From NCBI GenBank assembly GCA_003247185.1, contig QKAV01000113.1, positions 1 to 64,000 of the forward strand: 64,000 nucleotides of DNA. The letters are read 5' to 3'. The position numbers were made by a program, and so were the translations under genes. This stretch comes from Crocinitomicaceae bacterium (GTDB lineage: Bacteria; Bacteroidota; Bacteroidia; Flavobacteriales_D; Crocinitomicaceae). The notes beneath the pieces are model-generated. The model saw only the letters and a program-made list of their open reading frames with translations, had not been told where the DNA came from and did no database searches. Numbering within the stretch: position 1 is the stretch's first letter; every line of letters starts with the position of its first letter. Of the stretch, positions 1 through 9,199 are shown piece by piece.

Positions 1-1
1 A

Positions 2-379
2 CGAAGAGAAATTAATAATAGTGTTACAAGTGAGATGATTTCAATGCAGGTTTACAATGAACCTTTAAGATTAGGTGATTTAAATCAAGAATTTGAAAAA
101 TGGGCTGCTATTGAGGTTTATAATTTTGATAATATACCTGAAAAAATGGATACTTTTACGTTGAACGAAGGACTTTATGCAGTTTTTCCTTATAAAGGAC
201 TAAGTACAGACAACAGTATATTTATTTATATTTTTGGGACTTGGCTACCAAATTCAAACTATTTATTAGATGACAGACCGCACTTTGAAATATTGGGAGA
301 CAAATACAAAAATGGAGATCCTGATTCAGAGGAAGAAATATGGATACCAATTAAACAGAAAAATAACACCAGCACCTGA
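2..379 (+). CDS. GyrI-like / AraC-type effector-binding domain protein, 5' truncated by window edge
   Basis: Frame is open to the window start (RREINNSVTSEMISMQVYNEP...). The pattern FEKWAAIEV...IPEKMDTF.L.EGLYAVF.YKG...IYIFGTWLPNSNYLLDDRPHFEILGDKYKN.DPDSEEEIWIPIK is typical of GyrI-like domains. Confidence 0.8.
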   Translation, partial: RREINNSVTSEMISMQVYNEPLRLGDLNQEFEKWAAIEVYNFDNIPEKMDTFTLNEGLYAVFPYKGLSTDNSIFIYIFGTWLPNSNYLLDDRPHFEILGDKYKNGDPDSEEEIWIPIKQKNNTST

Positions 380-534
380 CAACGGCTTATAAACAATGGC
401 GGGGGCTATAGCATATTTAACGTCTCGTCTCGAAGCGTAGATCTGTAACGTGGGATACGAATGCAGCTACGGAGCCTGCCACTGTTTATAGCCGCTAACG
501 TTATATACCATGCAAAAAACTTAGGTGATAAGAT
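380..534 (+). repeat. Structured cassette-like spacer with terminal inverted repeat
   Basis: Left arm ggcttataaacaatggc (384-400) pairs with right arm gccactgtttatagcc (478-493), with one bulge and one mismatch. It lies between two single-gene + strand ORFs. Confidence 0.6.
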
Positions 535-1035
535 ATGCCGACAATTGAAATAGTAAGTATAGGAGCTGATAAATTGGGATTAAACCAATATGACTTTGAT
601 ATTGCTATAATTGAAGAGGATAAATTGATTAGTCACCGCGGATTATTCAATGACTTTTTGAAAAAGGAAAATGGAATCATTGTTCACATCGGCAATCCTG
701 ATTTTAAAAATGATAAAGAATTTGTTTTTTTTGCGGGACTTATTGTTGATTGGGATTTTGAGCCAGGAAACATTATGATTCCTAATTTTGATAAGGGAGA
801 GAATGGTTCAAATCAAAATTTTAGATTTAAATTCTTGCTTGATTATCAAATTGAAATTGCAAAAATCATTAAAATTGGATTTCTTAAATCGCCGACAAAG
901 AATTTGTTTTTCTTGACTGATTATCAATTTGGGCCAGAGAATGCAGCGGTTAAAGAAATAAAGCTTAAGGATTTTTGGGTGCAACATGATAAAGAAGGAC
1001 TAGAATTGAATGTTTTATATAAATTGACAGAGTAA
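535..1035 (+). CDS. hypothetical protein
   Basis: 166-aa ORF, ATG start, flanked by structured spacers. Confidence 0.7.
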   Translation: MPTIEIVSIGADKLGLNQYDFDIAIIEEDKLISHRGLFNDFLKKENGIIVHIGNPDFKNDKEFVFFAGLIVDWDFEPGNIMIPNFDKGENGSNQNFRFKFLLDYQIEIAKIIKIGFLKSPTKNLFFLTDYQFGPENAAVKEIKLKDFWVQHDKEGLELNVLYKLTE

Positions 1036-1185
1036 AAATGCACGGCATACAATACATGGTAAAGTGCATGCGGGTTTCAGAGGTTTTCGTGTGGTATCAT
1101 CCGTACCAATTCTGGGTGGTAACTTGATAGTTTTGAAGCCTGAAATCCCTTACTGTCCATATCACCACCGTTGTGGTACATTAAA
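1036..1185 (+). repeat. Structured cassette-like spacer
   Basis: Contains aaagtgcatgcgggtttc (1061-1078), identical to 55477-55494. gggtttcag / ctgaaatccc form an imperfect inverted pair. Confidence 0.6.
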
Positions 1186-2004
1186 ATGAAGATACGATAC
1201 TACATAGTAAGCATTTTGATTCTGATTATTTCATGCAAAGCATCAGATAAATCAAGAAATTATGATTTCGTAGATTATGACTACGAGATACGGAGTTATT
1301 ATTCAAATTCTAATGATCCTGATAATTTCAGATATTCAGAATTCTATCGCAATGATACCTTGATTCGAAAAATTGGACGGGAAGGCGATTGCACTACCTT
1401 TCTATATGATTCACTCGGTAGATTGGTTGAAACTATTTGGGGTAGAAATTGCAATTATGGTCGCCGAAACATTTGGATTTTTGATTCACTCGGTAATCAT
1501 ATTGGCTATTATAGTACTATGAACTCTGTTGTAGATTTAGATTCTGTAAAATTTGAGCAAGTTTTCTTTTATGATTCGAATAATCGTTTGATTAAAGAGA
1601 GAACGGACAAGAGAAAAAACATGAACGGTGAAGAATTTGAAATATGGAAACATTACTCATATCTGAACAATAAGATTGACACAGAGATAACTTTACAGAA
1701 TCAAGATACAGTATGGATTGGGCGGTATTATTATGATACTTTTGGTAATGTAATAAAAATTTATCGAGTAAGAAAAAAAGTATATGAAACAGAATTGTTT
1801 AAATACAATAAGGACAATGTTATGATTGAGAAAGAAATTATTAGTACAGCGAATCCAATTACTCCTGAAGTTACTTTTAGTGCAGGAAACAATGTGAGAA
1901 AATATGATTACGATTCAACTGGTTTTAAAACCTCTGAGATAATTTATAATCATAACGGAAAAGCAGAAGTGAAAACAATATATTTAAAGATTGATAAAAA
2001 TTAG
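1186..2004 (+). CDS. lipoprotein with YD-repeat-like (YDSLGRLVE) motifs
   Basis: ATG at 1186 (the track used TTG at 1171). Lipobox LIISC. Motifs FLYDSLGRLVE, IFDSLGNHIGYY and YYDTFGNVIKIY. Confidence 0.75.
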   Translation: MKIRYYIVSILILIISCKASDKSRNYDFVDYDYEIRSYYSNSNDPDNFRYSEFYRNDTLIRKIGREGDCTTFLYDSLGRLVETIWGRNCNYGRRNIWIFDSLGNHIGYYSTMNSVVDLDSVKFEQVFFYDSNNRLIKERTDKRKNMNGEEFEIWKHYSYLNNKIDTEITLQNQDTVWIGRYYYDTFGNVIKIYRVRKKVYETELFKYNKDNVMIEKEIISTANPITPEVTFSAGNNVRKYDYDSTGFKTSEIIYNHNGKAEVKTIYLKIDKN

Positions 2005-2112
2005 CGCACCGCAACACGCGGTATAGTTAATTGCCTGTGCAGTGGCTAATCTTGTAAAAGGCTGCTTTTTTGACAGGTTGCAAATGCTTGGCCTGGTATG
2101 TTAAATTATTGG

Positions 2113-2661
2113 CTATTCTTTATAAAGGTATTTTTTTGTGGTAGTTACCACGGCATAGAAATAGTTTAAAGCTGCGAGGAAACCTTTATGAACTTCTTCC
2201 GCTTTAATTATTTGCCCCTCGTATTCCAGGTTGGTGGTGGCACAGGCATCACCGATCAGGGTAATATTAAATCCTAAGTCTTTTGCTGCCCGGGTTGTTG
2301 CATCGATACACATATGGGTCATCATACCACAGATTACCAGTTCTGTAATTTCATTATCGTGCAGGAAGCTGAGCAGTTGGGTTTCTCTGAAACTATTTGG
2401 AAAATGTTTGGTAATGATCTTTTCGGTTTCAAGAGGCAAAACAGAGGCATGTATTTCAGATCCTTCTGTTTCAGGGACGAAAAAGGTTGCGCCAGGCTGC
2501 AATGCAATATGTCGTACATGAACGATGGTTTCATCCCCCGCCCTGAATTTCTCAAGAATTCTGCTTGCATTTTCACCTGCTTCACCTGATCCGTAAAGGG
2601 GCATTTTGCCGTTGTCGAAATAATCATTCTGTATGTCGACGAGAATTAGTGCTGTCTTCAT
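2113..2661 (-). CDS. isochorismatase-family cysteine hydrolase
   Basis: MKTALILVDIQNDYF ... VICGMMTHMCIDATTRAAKDLGF. Confidence 0.9.
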   Translation of the reverse strand: MKTALILVDIQNDYFDNGKMPLYGSGEAGENASRILEKFRAGDETIVHVRHIALQPGATFFVPETEGSEIHASVLPLETEKIITKHFPNSFRETQLLSFLHDNEITELVICGMMTHMCIDATTRAAKDLGFNITLIGDACATTNLEYEGQIIKAEEVHKGFLAALNYFYAVVTTTKKYLYKE

Positions 2662-2945
2662 TTTTAATACGATTACGATGTTTTGATTTTGTACTGATGC
2701 AATGAATCTTTAGAAGTTGACAGGCAAAGTTAAAGATTTGAGATATTGGAAAGATTGTTCCCCGGATATAGTTTAGATGGAATTTTTCTGTTGGGTTAAT
2801 TGTAATATGTTGATAAGGTAAGCTATACCCCGGTGTTAATAATGGTTTTATGATTTCCCGTCCGGTTAATTATTCTCAGGAGATTGATTATTTAGCAAGA
2901 TTTGCTGATGTTATCAGGTTCCGGGTAGTTATACATTAAAGAATA

Positions 2946-2978
2946 ACAGGCAACCCCGACAGTAGTCGAGTTGCCTGT
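2946..2978 (-). terminator. probable intrinsic terminator downstream of the 3014-4249 gene
   Basis: acaggcaac...gttgcctgt 9-bp outer stem plus an inner cgac/gtcg stem, just beyond the stop codon of the minus-strand gene. Confidence 0.55.
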
Positions 2979-3013
2979 TTATTAACCGACATTTATTTTG
3001 AAGAGGGGGGCTG

Positions 3014-4249
3014 TTATTCCAGCACCAGTTTATCAACGCACGTCGCGCCGGAGACAGATGTTGAACGAATTATGTAAAGCCCCGGGTGCAATGATTGAAG
3101 GTGAAGCGTTGTTTCGCATTGATCCTTTTGAATGAGTTGTGAGAATACAACCCTGCCTTCGGTCGATATAACCTCTATGCGACAGGCATTCCCGTTGGTT
3201 TTGATTATACAGGCTTCTTTTGCAGGGTTTGGGTACAAATTGAATGCTACAGCCGATCCGGGATGGTTGATGCCGGTGGTGAGATCGTGTTTGAGCAAAG
3301 TCCCATCATCCCCTACAGCATAGGCCACGGCATTGTTGACGAATTGCATTTTCCAGAGCATCGAGGCACCCGAATAATCTGTTTCCCAGGTTGAGCCACC
3401 GGTGGTTGTTTTGTAAATAGAGCCATTCTCTCCGCAGGCATATCCTTCCCGTGTATTGAGAAAGAAAACAGAATTCATGTAATCAGGAATAGTTTCGTTT
3501 ATAATCTCTGATTGAAATGCCCACATCAGGCCACCAAACGGATCGGATACAAGTTCAAACCCTGTAAGCCTCACGAACTGATTTTTGTCTGACGGAACCC
3601 AGTGGTTGAATTGATTCATAAAGAGATAGGCTGTGTCGGGGTTTGGGAAATGTACACTGACCCATGCATTGGAGTTTGGAAATGAAAACGAATCGAAACT
3701 ATACCAGGCTCCACCTTCGCTACGTACAGCAGCCGCAGAATAAGTTATAAATCCGCCCACATTCCCCATGGCTATGGCTGTTTGTCCAAAGTCAGCAGAG
3801 GATTCATAAACAGTAGTTCCTCCATTAACTACCTTATTCCATGATTCCCCGCCATCAGTGGTTTGATAGACACCTGATATGCCTGTACATGTGCCGTTCA
3901 GGTTATCAACAAAACTAAAGCTTTTGGGTGACTGGATACCCGGGGTAGTCCATGTCTGCCCGCCATCACTGCTGCGATAGAGGTTATCACCTCCCAGAAA
4001 AAGAAGTTGCGGGTTTACCATGCAGACACTACGAAAGTCCTCCGAGTAGCCTGTTAACTGCGTCCAGGTAAGGCCACCATCATTGGTTATGATTACAGTC
4101 CCTGATGCCCCCGCGGCAATTCCATTTATTGGGTCGCAAAATGAGACTGCATAAAGCGGATCCGTTACCGGAGTTGTCATATTTACCCATTGACATGTAC
4201 CGGCAATGGACAGGATAAAAAAGCAAATTGTAAAAATCAGGTTCTTCAT
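3014..4249 (-). CDS. YCF48/BNR-like repeat protein with T9SS type A sorting domain
   Basis: Signal peptide; repeated GG.TWTQ/SSDGGQTWT motifs; C-terminal NLYPNPAKEACIIK...GLYIIRSTS...DKLVLE. Confidence 0.85.
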   Translation of the reverse strand: MKNLIFTICFFILSIAGTCQWVNMTTPVTDPLYAVSFCDPINGIAAGASGTVIITNDGGLTWTQLTGYSEDFRSVCMVNPQLLFLGGDNLYRSSDGGQTWTTPGIQSPKSFSFVDNLNGTCTGISGVYQTTDGGESWNKVVNGGTTVYESSADFGQTAIAMGNVGGFITYSAAAVRSEGGAWYSFDSFSFPNSNAWVSVHFPNPDTAYLFMNQFNHWVPSDKNQFVRLTGFELVSDPFGGLMWAFQSEIINETIPDYMNSVFFLNTREGYACGENGSIYKTTTGGSTWETDYSGASMLWKMQFVNNAVAYAVGDDGTLLKHDLTTGINHPGSAVAFNLYPNPAKEACIIKTNGNACRIEVISTEGRVVFSQLIQKDQCETTLHLQSLHPGLYIIRSTSVSGATCVDKLVLE

Positions 4250-4528
4250 GATATTGATAAAATTAATAAGATTGAGTGTTATATCTCCTTTAGATCATCA
4301 TTCGATTGATTCGAATAACTGAAACAGGATCGATATGCCAAAGGAAATACACGCAGCCTGTTTGTCCAAATAATCAGGTAGGACAATTGGTAGGATAATC
4401 GGGGTTAAATTAGGCTCTTTGTTGTTTTTAAGTATTTGTTTTTAAGTGTGTTTCGTGAAATAATTGCAGAATTATTGCACTACCATTTACAGTTTACTAC
4501 TGATAAGCGAAACGGATAGAAACGGGAC

Positions 4529-6472
4529 TTAAACACTACATAAAAAAGTATATATATCACCTTCGGGAGGCAGGTTTAGCCTTTTTCTGAGTCTTTGCCG
4601 GTTTTTATTAACCGACGACAGAGAGATATTCATGATTTGGGCAATCTCTTTGGAAGAAAGGTTGATATATAGATAAGCACAGAGTTTTTGTTCATTTGGA
4701 GTAAGCTCCGGGACAAGATCATTTAGTTTGTCGAAAAAGCCGGGATAGGTTTCATCGAAGGAGTAGCGGAATTTTTTCCAGTTGAGGTCGTAATCCAGGT
4801 TACTGTTGATAATGGAGAGGAGTTCATTAAGCGCATCAGGAGCCCCGTCTTTAAAATACCGCCTGAGCGTAATGAGTGCTTTGCGGATGCGTCCAAGTGT
4901 TTCATTTTTGTTGATGAAATGAGCCGACAGGGAGGTAAGCTCTTTGTTTTTTAGCTCAATCCTGGCATTCAGGTTCTCACTTTCCAGCTTCCTGATCTCT
5001 TTTTCTGTCTCCAGTTTTTGCAGGAGCATTGTTTTTTCGGCTTCCTCCTGCCGTTTTTCAGCCTCAATGCGTCTGAAATCATTTTCAACAGCTGCCAGTT
5101 CAAGTTCTTTAAGTCTGTATTCCTGATCGTAGAGGCGCTTCGTCTTCCGCATTGAAAGGATTTTCATTCTCAGCAGGATGAAAAGGAGCAAGAGTACAGC
5201 AGTAGTGGCAATAGCAACGAAAGTCAGGAACCGGAAAGAATCACGTTGTTTGATTTCTCTGGCTTTTTGAAGCGAGATTTGCTGCCGGAGTATCTCATTG
5301 TCCTGTTCCTTTTGTTTTACCTCATACCTGGCCTGCATTTCCGACAGTTGTTCGCTTACGGTCTGACTGTATATACTATCCTTGAGAGAAATTGTCTGAA
5401 GCAGGTGTTTGAATGCCTCAGCATCACGTCCCTGTTGATGGTAGATGTCAGCCATTTGCTTGTGGGCTAATGCTTCAACAACTTTATAATTGCCTTCTGA
5501 TGCCATCTGAAGAGCTTTTTTAGCGACAGGTTCTGCTTCATTGAATCTTCTCATATTAATTAAGATATCTGCCATGAGACTGTATGAGTTGGCAGTCCCT
5601 TCACGATTCCCGGTTGCCAGTTTAAGTTCAAGTGATTTTTTTTGGTTATCAAGCGCTTTCTTATACTCATGCCGGTCGCTGTATATCATGGCCATATTGT
5701 GATAAATATTCGCCATGCCGCTTTTATTGCCCTGTTTCATTTGAATTTCAAGGGCTTTTGAATACCATTCAAGGGCTTTATCCTTCTGGTTCCTGACGTC
5801 GCAAACTACCCCGAGGTTGTTATAGATTGATCCAAGGCTTACTGTAACATTATATTTCAGCGAAATAGAAAGCGCTTTCTCGAGGTACTCATTGGCCTCT
5901 GTGTATTTTTTCTGACGCGAGAAAAGGCATCCTATGTTGAGGTTAGAATTTGCAATTCCCAGATGATTGTTTTGTTTTTTATAGATTTCAAAGGCCCTCT
6001 GATAATTGGAAAGTGCCTGATCAGTTTGCCCGGAGTTTTCATAAGCGATACCTAACGCTGTATATAATCTTGCCAGATGATGAGATTCAAGTGGCCATTG
6101 GTAGCTTTTCAGCGCATGGTTTAACACCTGGATGGAACTATCGTAACTTGCCAGGTTATTGTAGGCAAGTCCTTGCTGTATTAGGCAGAGCGCAGCATTT
6201 TCAATATTATTTTGAGTACTGGCAATACCATAACCCGTGATGGAATAATCTAACGCCCTTCGTGCATCTGAGTTAATGAAGCAGGTTGAAAGTTTAAGAA
6301 GTGTTTTTACTTTCTCGGAATCTTTGGTTTCAGATAACCTGTTAATGAGAGAATCGACCTTAGAGTCTGCCTGTGCATAAGTTACCTGCGACCAGGCTAA
6401 GCATGGTATTAGTATTAGGAACAGCAGTTTTTTGAGTATCAACCTGAATGTACTATTATACTTAAGATACAT
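4529..6472 (-). CDS. tetratricopeptide-repeat protein with TM segment, coiled coil and C-terminal LuxR/GerE-like HTH
   Basis: Multiple TPRs (ALSNYQRAFEIYKKQNNHLGIA and others), TM FLTFVAIATTAVLLLLFILLRM, and HTH LTPNEQKLCAYLYINLSSKEIAQIMNISLSSVNKNRQRLRKRL. Confidence 0.85.
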   Translation of the reverse strand: MYLKYNSTFRLILKKLLFLILIPCLAWSQVTYAQADSKVDSLINRLSETKDSEKVKTLLKLSTCFINSDARRALDYSITGYGIASTQNNIENAALCLIQQGLAYNNLASYDSSIQVLNHALKSYQWPLESHHLARLYTALGIAYENSGQTDQALSNYQRAFEIYKKQNNHLGIANSNLNIGCLFSRQKKYTEANEYLEKALSISLKYNVTVSLGSIYNNLGVVCDVRNQKDKALEWYSKALEIQMKQGNKSGMANIYHNMAMIYSDRHEYKKALDNQKKSLELKLATGNREGTANSYSLMADILINMRRFNEAEPVAKKALQMASEGNYKVVEALAHKQMADIYHQQGRDAEAFKHLLQTISLKDSIYSQTVSEQLSEMQARYEVKQKEQDNEILRQQISLQKAREIKQRDSFRFLTFVAIATTAVLLLLFILLRMKILSMRKTKRLYDQEYRLKELELAAVENDFRRIEAEKRQEEAEKTMLLQKLETEKEIRKLESENLNARIELKNKELTSLSAHFINKNETLGRIRKALITLRRYFKDGAPDALNELLSIINSNLDYDLNWKKFRYSFDETYPGFFDKLNDLVPELTPNEQKLCAYLYINLSSKEIAQIMNISLSSVNKNRQRLRKRLNLPPEGDIYTFLCSV

Positions 6473-6576
6473 GGCAATGATTGTGGCAGAAGAACTGAGG
6501 ATAATTAATCAGACATCGTGAACATCATTGTATGAGATACATTTAAGGTTGAAATGTTACATTATTCATCCGGTTT

Positions 6577-7566
6577 TTAGTCTGCCGGATTAATATAAAC
6601 TTCCAATACCTTCGCGGAGCGATCGGGGTAAATGCGCACCCATTCGTTGATTGCCGGCACTAATATAGCCTGGCCGGGAGTGAGTATTTCTTTGCCCCCT
6701 TCATATTCAATGTTGACAATACCCTCGGTGTTGAGAAGAACGACGAAAGAGTCAAGCGCACTATAGTCTCTGGCAAGCGGAATATTTAAGTCCAACAGAT
6801 TCGAGGTGAAAAAGGGACAATCGATAAGTGGTTGGGCAGCATTTTTCACTCTGGGGTAATCTGTCCGGTAGTTTTTTTGAACTGTGAAATCGATAGCATC
6901 GAGAGCCTGTTCAACATGCATTTCACGGGGTTGTCCCGAAGCATCTAAGCGGTCCCAGTCATAAATCCGATACGTATTATCTGAAGTTTGTTGTATTTCA
7001 GCAAGCATCACCCCTGGGCCGAGGGCATGCACTCTTCCCGATGGCATGAAAAATACATCTCCTTTCTGAACTGTTTCAAAGTTAAGTACATCTTTTAATG
7101 TCTTGTTTCTGATGAGTTTTCTATAGGTGTCTTTTCCAACGGGTTGGTTGAATCCACTAATAAGCTGGGCTCCCGGCATAGCATCCATAACATACCACAT
7201 CTCGGTTTTGCCTTTACCGATACCCCTGATTTTTGCCAGCTCATCATCTGGATGAACCTGTATTGATAGCCAGTCATTTGAATCGAGAATCTTTATGAGA
7301 AGGGGGAATTCATTGCCAAACCGGTCATAATTTGCTTCGCCAACCAGTTCACCCATATAAACTTCGATCAGTTCATTCAGTTCGTTGCCTGCAAGGAATC
7401 CATTTTCAACAATACCGGGGTCGGTTTTGTATCCTGAGATTATCCATGCTTCCCCGCAATTTGGCAGAGGTGAAAAATCCATACCCAGAACAGAATGAAT
7501 GCGTTGGCCGCCCCATACTTTATCTTTAAAAATGGGGGAGAATTTAAGCGGATAGAGATCGTACAT
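6577..7566 (-). CDS. manA: mannose-6-phosphate isomerase, class I
   Basis: MYDLYPLKFSPIFKDKVWGGQRI ... LLIKILDSNDWLSIQVHPDDELA ... KTEMWYVMDA ... DVFFMPSGRVHALGPG. ATG at 7566 is preferred over track start 7611. Confidence 0.9.
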   Translation of the reverse strand: MYDLYPLKFSPIFKDKVWGGQRIHSVLGMDFSPLPNCGEAWIISGYKTDPGIVENGFLAGNELNELIEVYMGELVGEANYDRFGNEFPLLIKILDSNDWLSIQVHPDDELAKIRGIGKGKTEMWYVMDAMPGAQLISGFNQPVGKDTYRKLIRNKTLKDVLNFETVQKGDVFFMPSGRVHALGPGVMLAEIQQTSDNTYRIYDWDRLDASGQPREMHVEQALDAIDFTVQKNYRTDYPRVKNAAQPLIDCPFFTSNLLDLNIPLARDYSALDSFVVLLNTEGIVNIEYEGGKEILTPGQAILVPAINEWVRIYPDRSAKVLEVYINPAD

Positions 7567-7572
7567 TATTTC

Positions 7573-7601
7573 TACTTTTGAAGTCGTAAAGTGCAAAAGT
7601 A
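7573..7601. promoter_or_regulatory. candidate divergent, overlapping promoter boxes for manA and the M20 peptidase
   Basis: TACTTTTG (+, 7573-7580) and CAAAAGTA (7594-7601, TACTTTTG on minus) match the Bacteroidetes -7 consensus TAnnTTTG. No clear -33 box was seen. Confidence 0.4.
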
Positions 7602-7614
7602 ATAAATACAATTC

Positions 7615-8775
7615 ATGTTAATCTCCGACTCATTTGGAAGTGACGGCTGGCTGGACAGGGTAATGGAATTCAGGCATAGGCTTCATGCAAGTCCTTGCCT
7701 TTCGGGTGAAGAAGCTGAGGCAGTTGCCCTTATTTCTGATTTCCTTATGCCCACAGAACCCGACAGGGTCGTTCAACTGGTTAATGGTACAGGTATTGCA
7801 TTTGTCTATGAAGGGAGCCGGCCGGGGAGCCGCTTTTTGTTAAGGGCCGATACAGATGCTCTTCCTATCCAGGAGGTGAATGTATTCGAATATAAGTCGA
7901 GGAAACATGCAGTCAGCCATAAATGCGGGCATGATGGGCATACAGCTATGCTGGCGGGTATAGTGCCATTTCTTAAAAAAAAGGAATTTCCGGGGGAGGT
8001 GGTTTTGTTGTTTCAACCTGCCGAAGAGGTGGGTTTGGGGGCCTCCTCAGTTATCGCAGATCCGGCGTTTCAGTCAATAGTTCCTGATTTCGTAGCTGGT
8101 CTTCACAATCTTCCGGGATACCCAATGGGTAACATACTCGTGCGTGAAGGTGCATTTGCCGCAGCATCTGAAGGAATTACAATACATCTTGAAGGGAAAA
8201 CTGCTCATGCAGCTTATCCTGAGACCGGATTATCTCCTGCGCTGGCTTTGGCGCAACTTCTGACGGGTTTCGAGAGTATGAAGAATCCTGTAACTGATGC
8301 CAATGAGTTTCATCTTGTTACTGTAATATATGCAAGGCTTGGATCACCGGCATTTGGCACAGCGCCTGGTGATGCGATTGTAGCCGCGACGCTTCGTACG
8401 TACAGTAACCAGGGGATAGATTCATTGAAGAACAGATTGTTGTCTCTCGCGTATGAAGTGGCCGGGCGACATGGACTTAAAGCAGGTGTATCGTTTAGTG
8501 ATCCTTTCAGGGCCACTATGAGCAATCCCGAGATGGTGAATGCAGCAATAATGGCGGCAAAAGCTGCCGGATGCGAGGTTATCAATGTGCAGGAGCCATT
8601 CAGATGGTCAGAGGATTTCGGACAGTTTACCGATCGTTGGCCAGGTGTATTTGTCGGTCTGGGTGCCGGGCAAAATCATTCAGCACTGCATAACCCCGAT
8701 TATGATTTTCCTGATGAATTGATTCCTGTTGGAATTACCTTCTGGGAAAATTTGGTCAGGCAGGTGCTGGTTTAA
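7615..8775 (+). CDS. M20 family metallopeptidase / amidohydrolase
   Basis: RADTDALPIQE, HKCGHDGHTAMLAG, LLFQPAEEVGLGA, KTAHAAYP. Confidence 0.9.
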   Translation: MLISDSFGSDGWLDRVMEFRHRLHASPCLSGEEAEAVALISDFLMPTEPDRVVQLVNGTGIAFVYEGSRPGSRFLLRADTDALPIQEVNVFEYKSRKHAVSHKCGHDGHTAMLAGIVPFLKKKEFPGEVVLLFQPAEEVGLGASSVIADPAFQSIVPDFVAGLHNLPGYPMGNILVREGAFAAASEGITIHLEGKTAHAAYPETGLSPALALAQLLTGFESMKNPVTDANEFHLVTVIYARLGSPAFGTAPGDAIVAATLRTYSNQGIDSLKNRLLSLAYEVAGRHGLKAGVSFSDPFRATMSNPEMVNAAIMAAKAAGCEVINVQEPFRWSEDFGQFTDRWPGVFVGLGAGQNHSALHNPDYDFPDELIPVGITFWENLVRQVLV

Positions 8776-9199
8776 TTTAGGCATTTCTATATGAGGTGTC
8801 TGAATTATCCGGGTGTTGTGTTTGGAGGTTAAAAGTGATAATTGTCAGGTATTTATGGATTGCTTTTTTCCGGGGGGCATCCTTAATTAATGAATCTGCT
8901 GATCTTTGTACAGCCCTTTAAACAGCAATGGTATTCTGGTCATGATTTCTGATAGTCAGTATAGAAGAATGATGCTGGAAAAGATAATGAATTGAAGAAA
9001 TGAATGTTTCTGATTAGGTTGATGCTTATATTTACGGTTAAATGAATACATTGAATTATTAGTTCATTAAGATTAATTTTAAGCCGGAAGCGATAAATTT
9101 TCGTTACTTTGTGCCCCTTTTATCCGGAAATCAAGGGTAAGAACAAACCATCCATACTCTTTATTATCTATTAGAAGGGATAGAATTTAAGTTAAAAAT

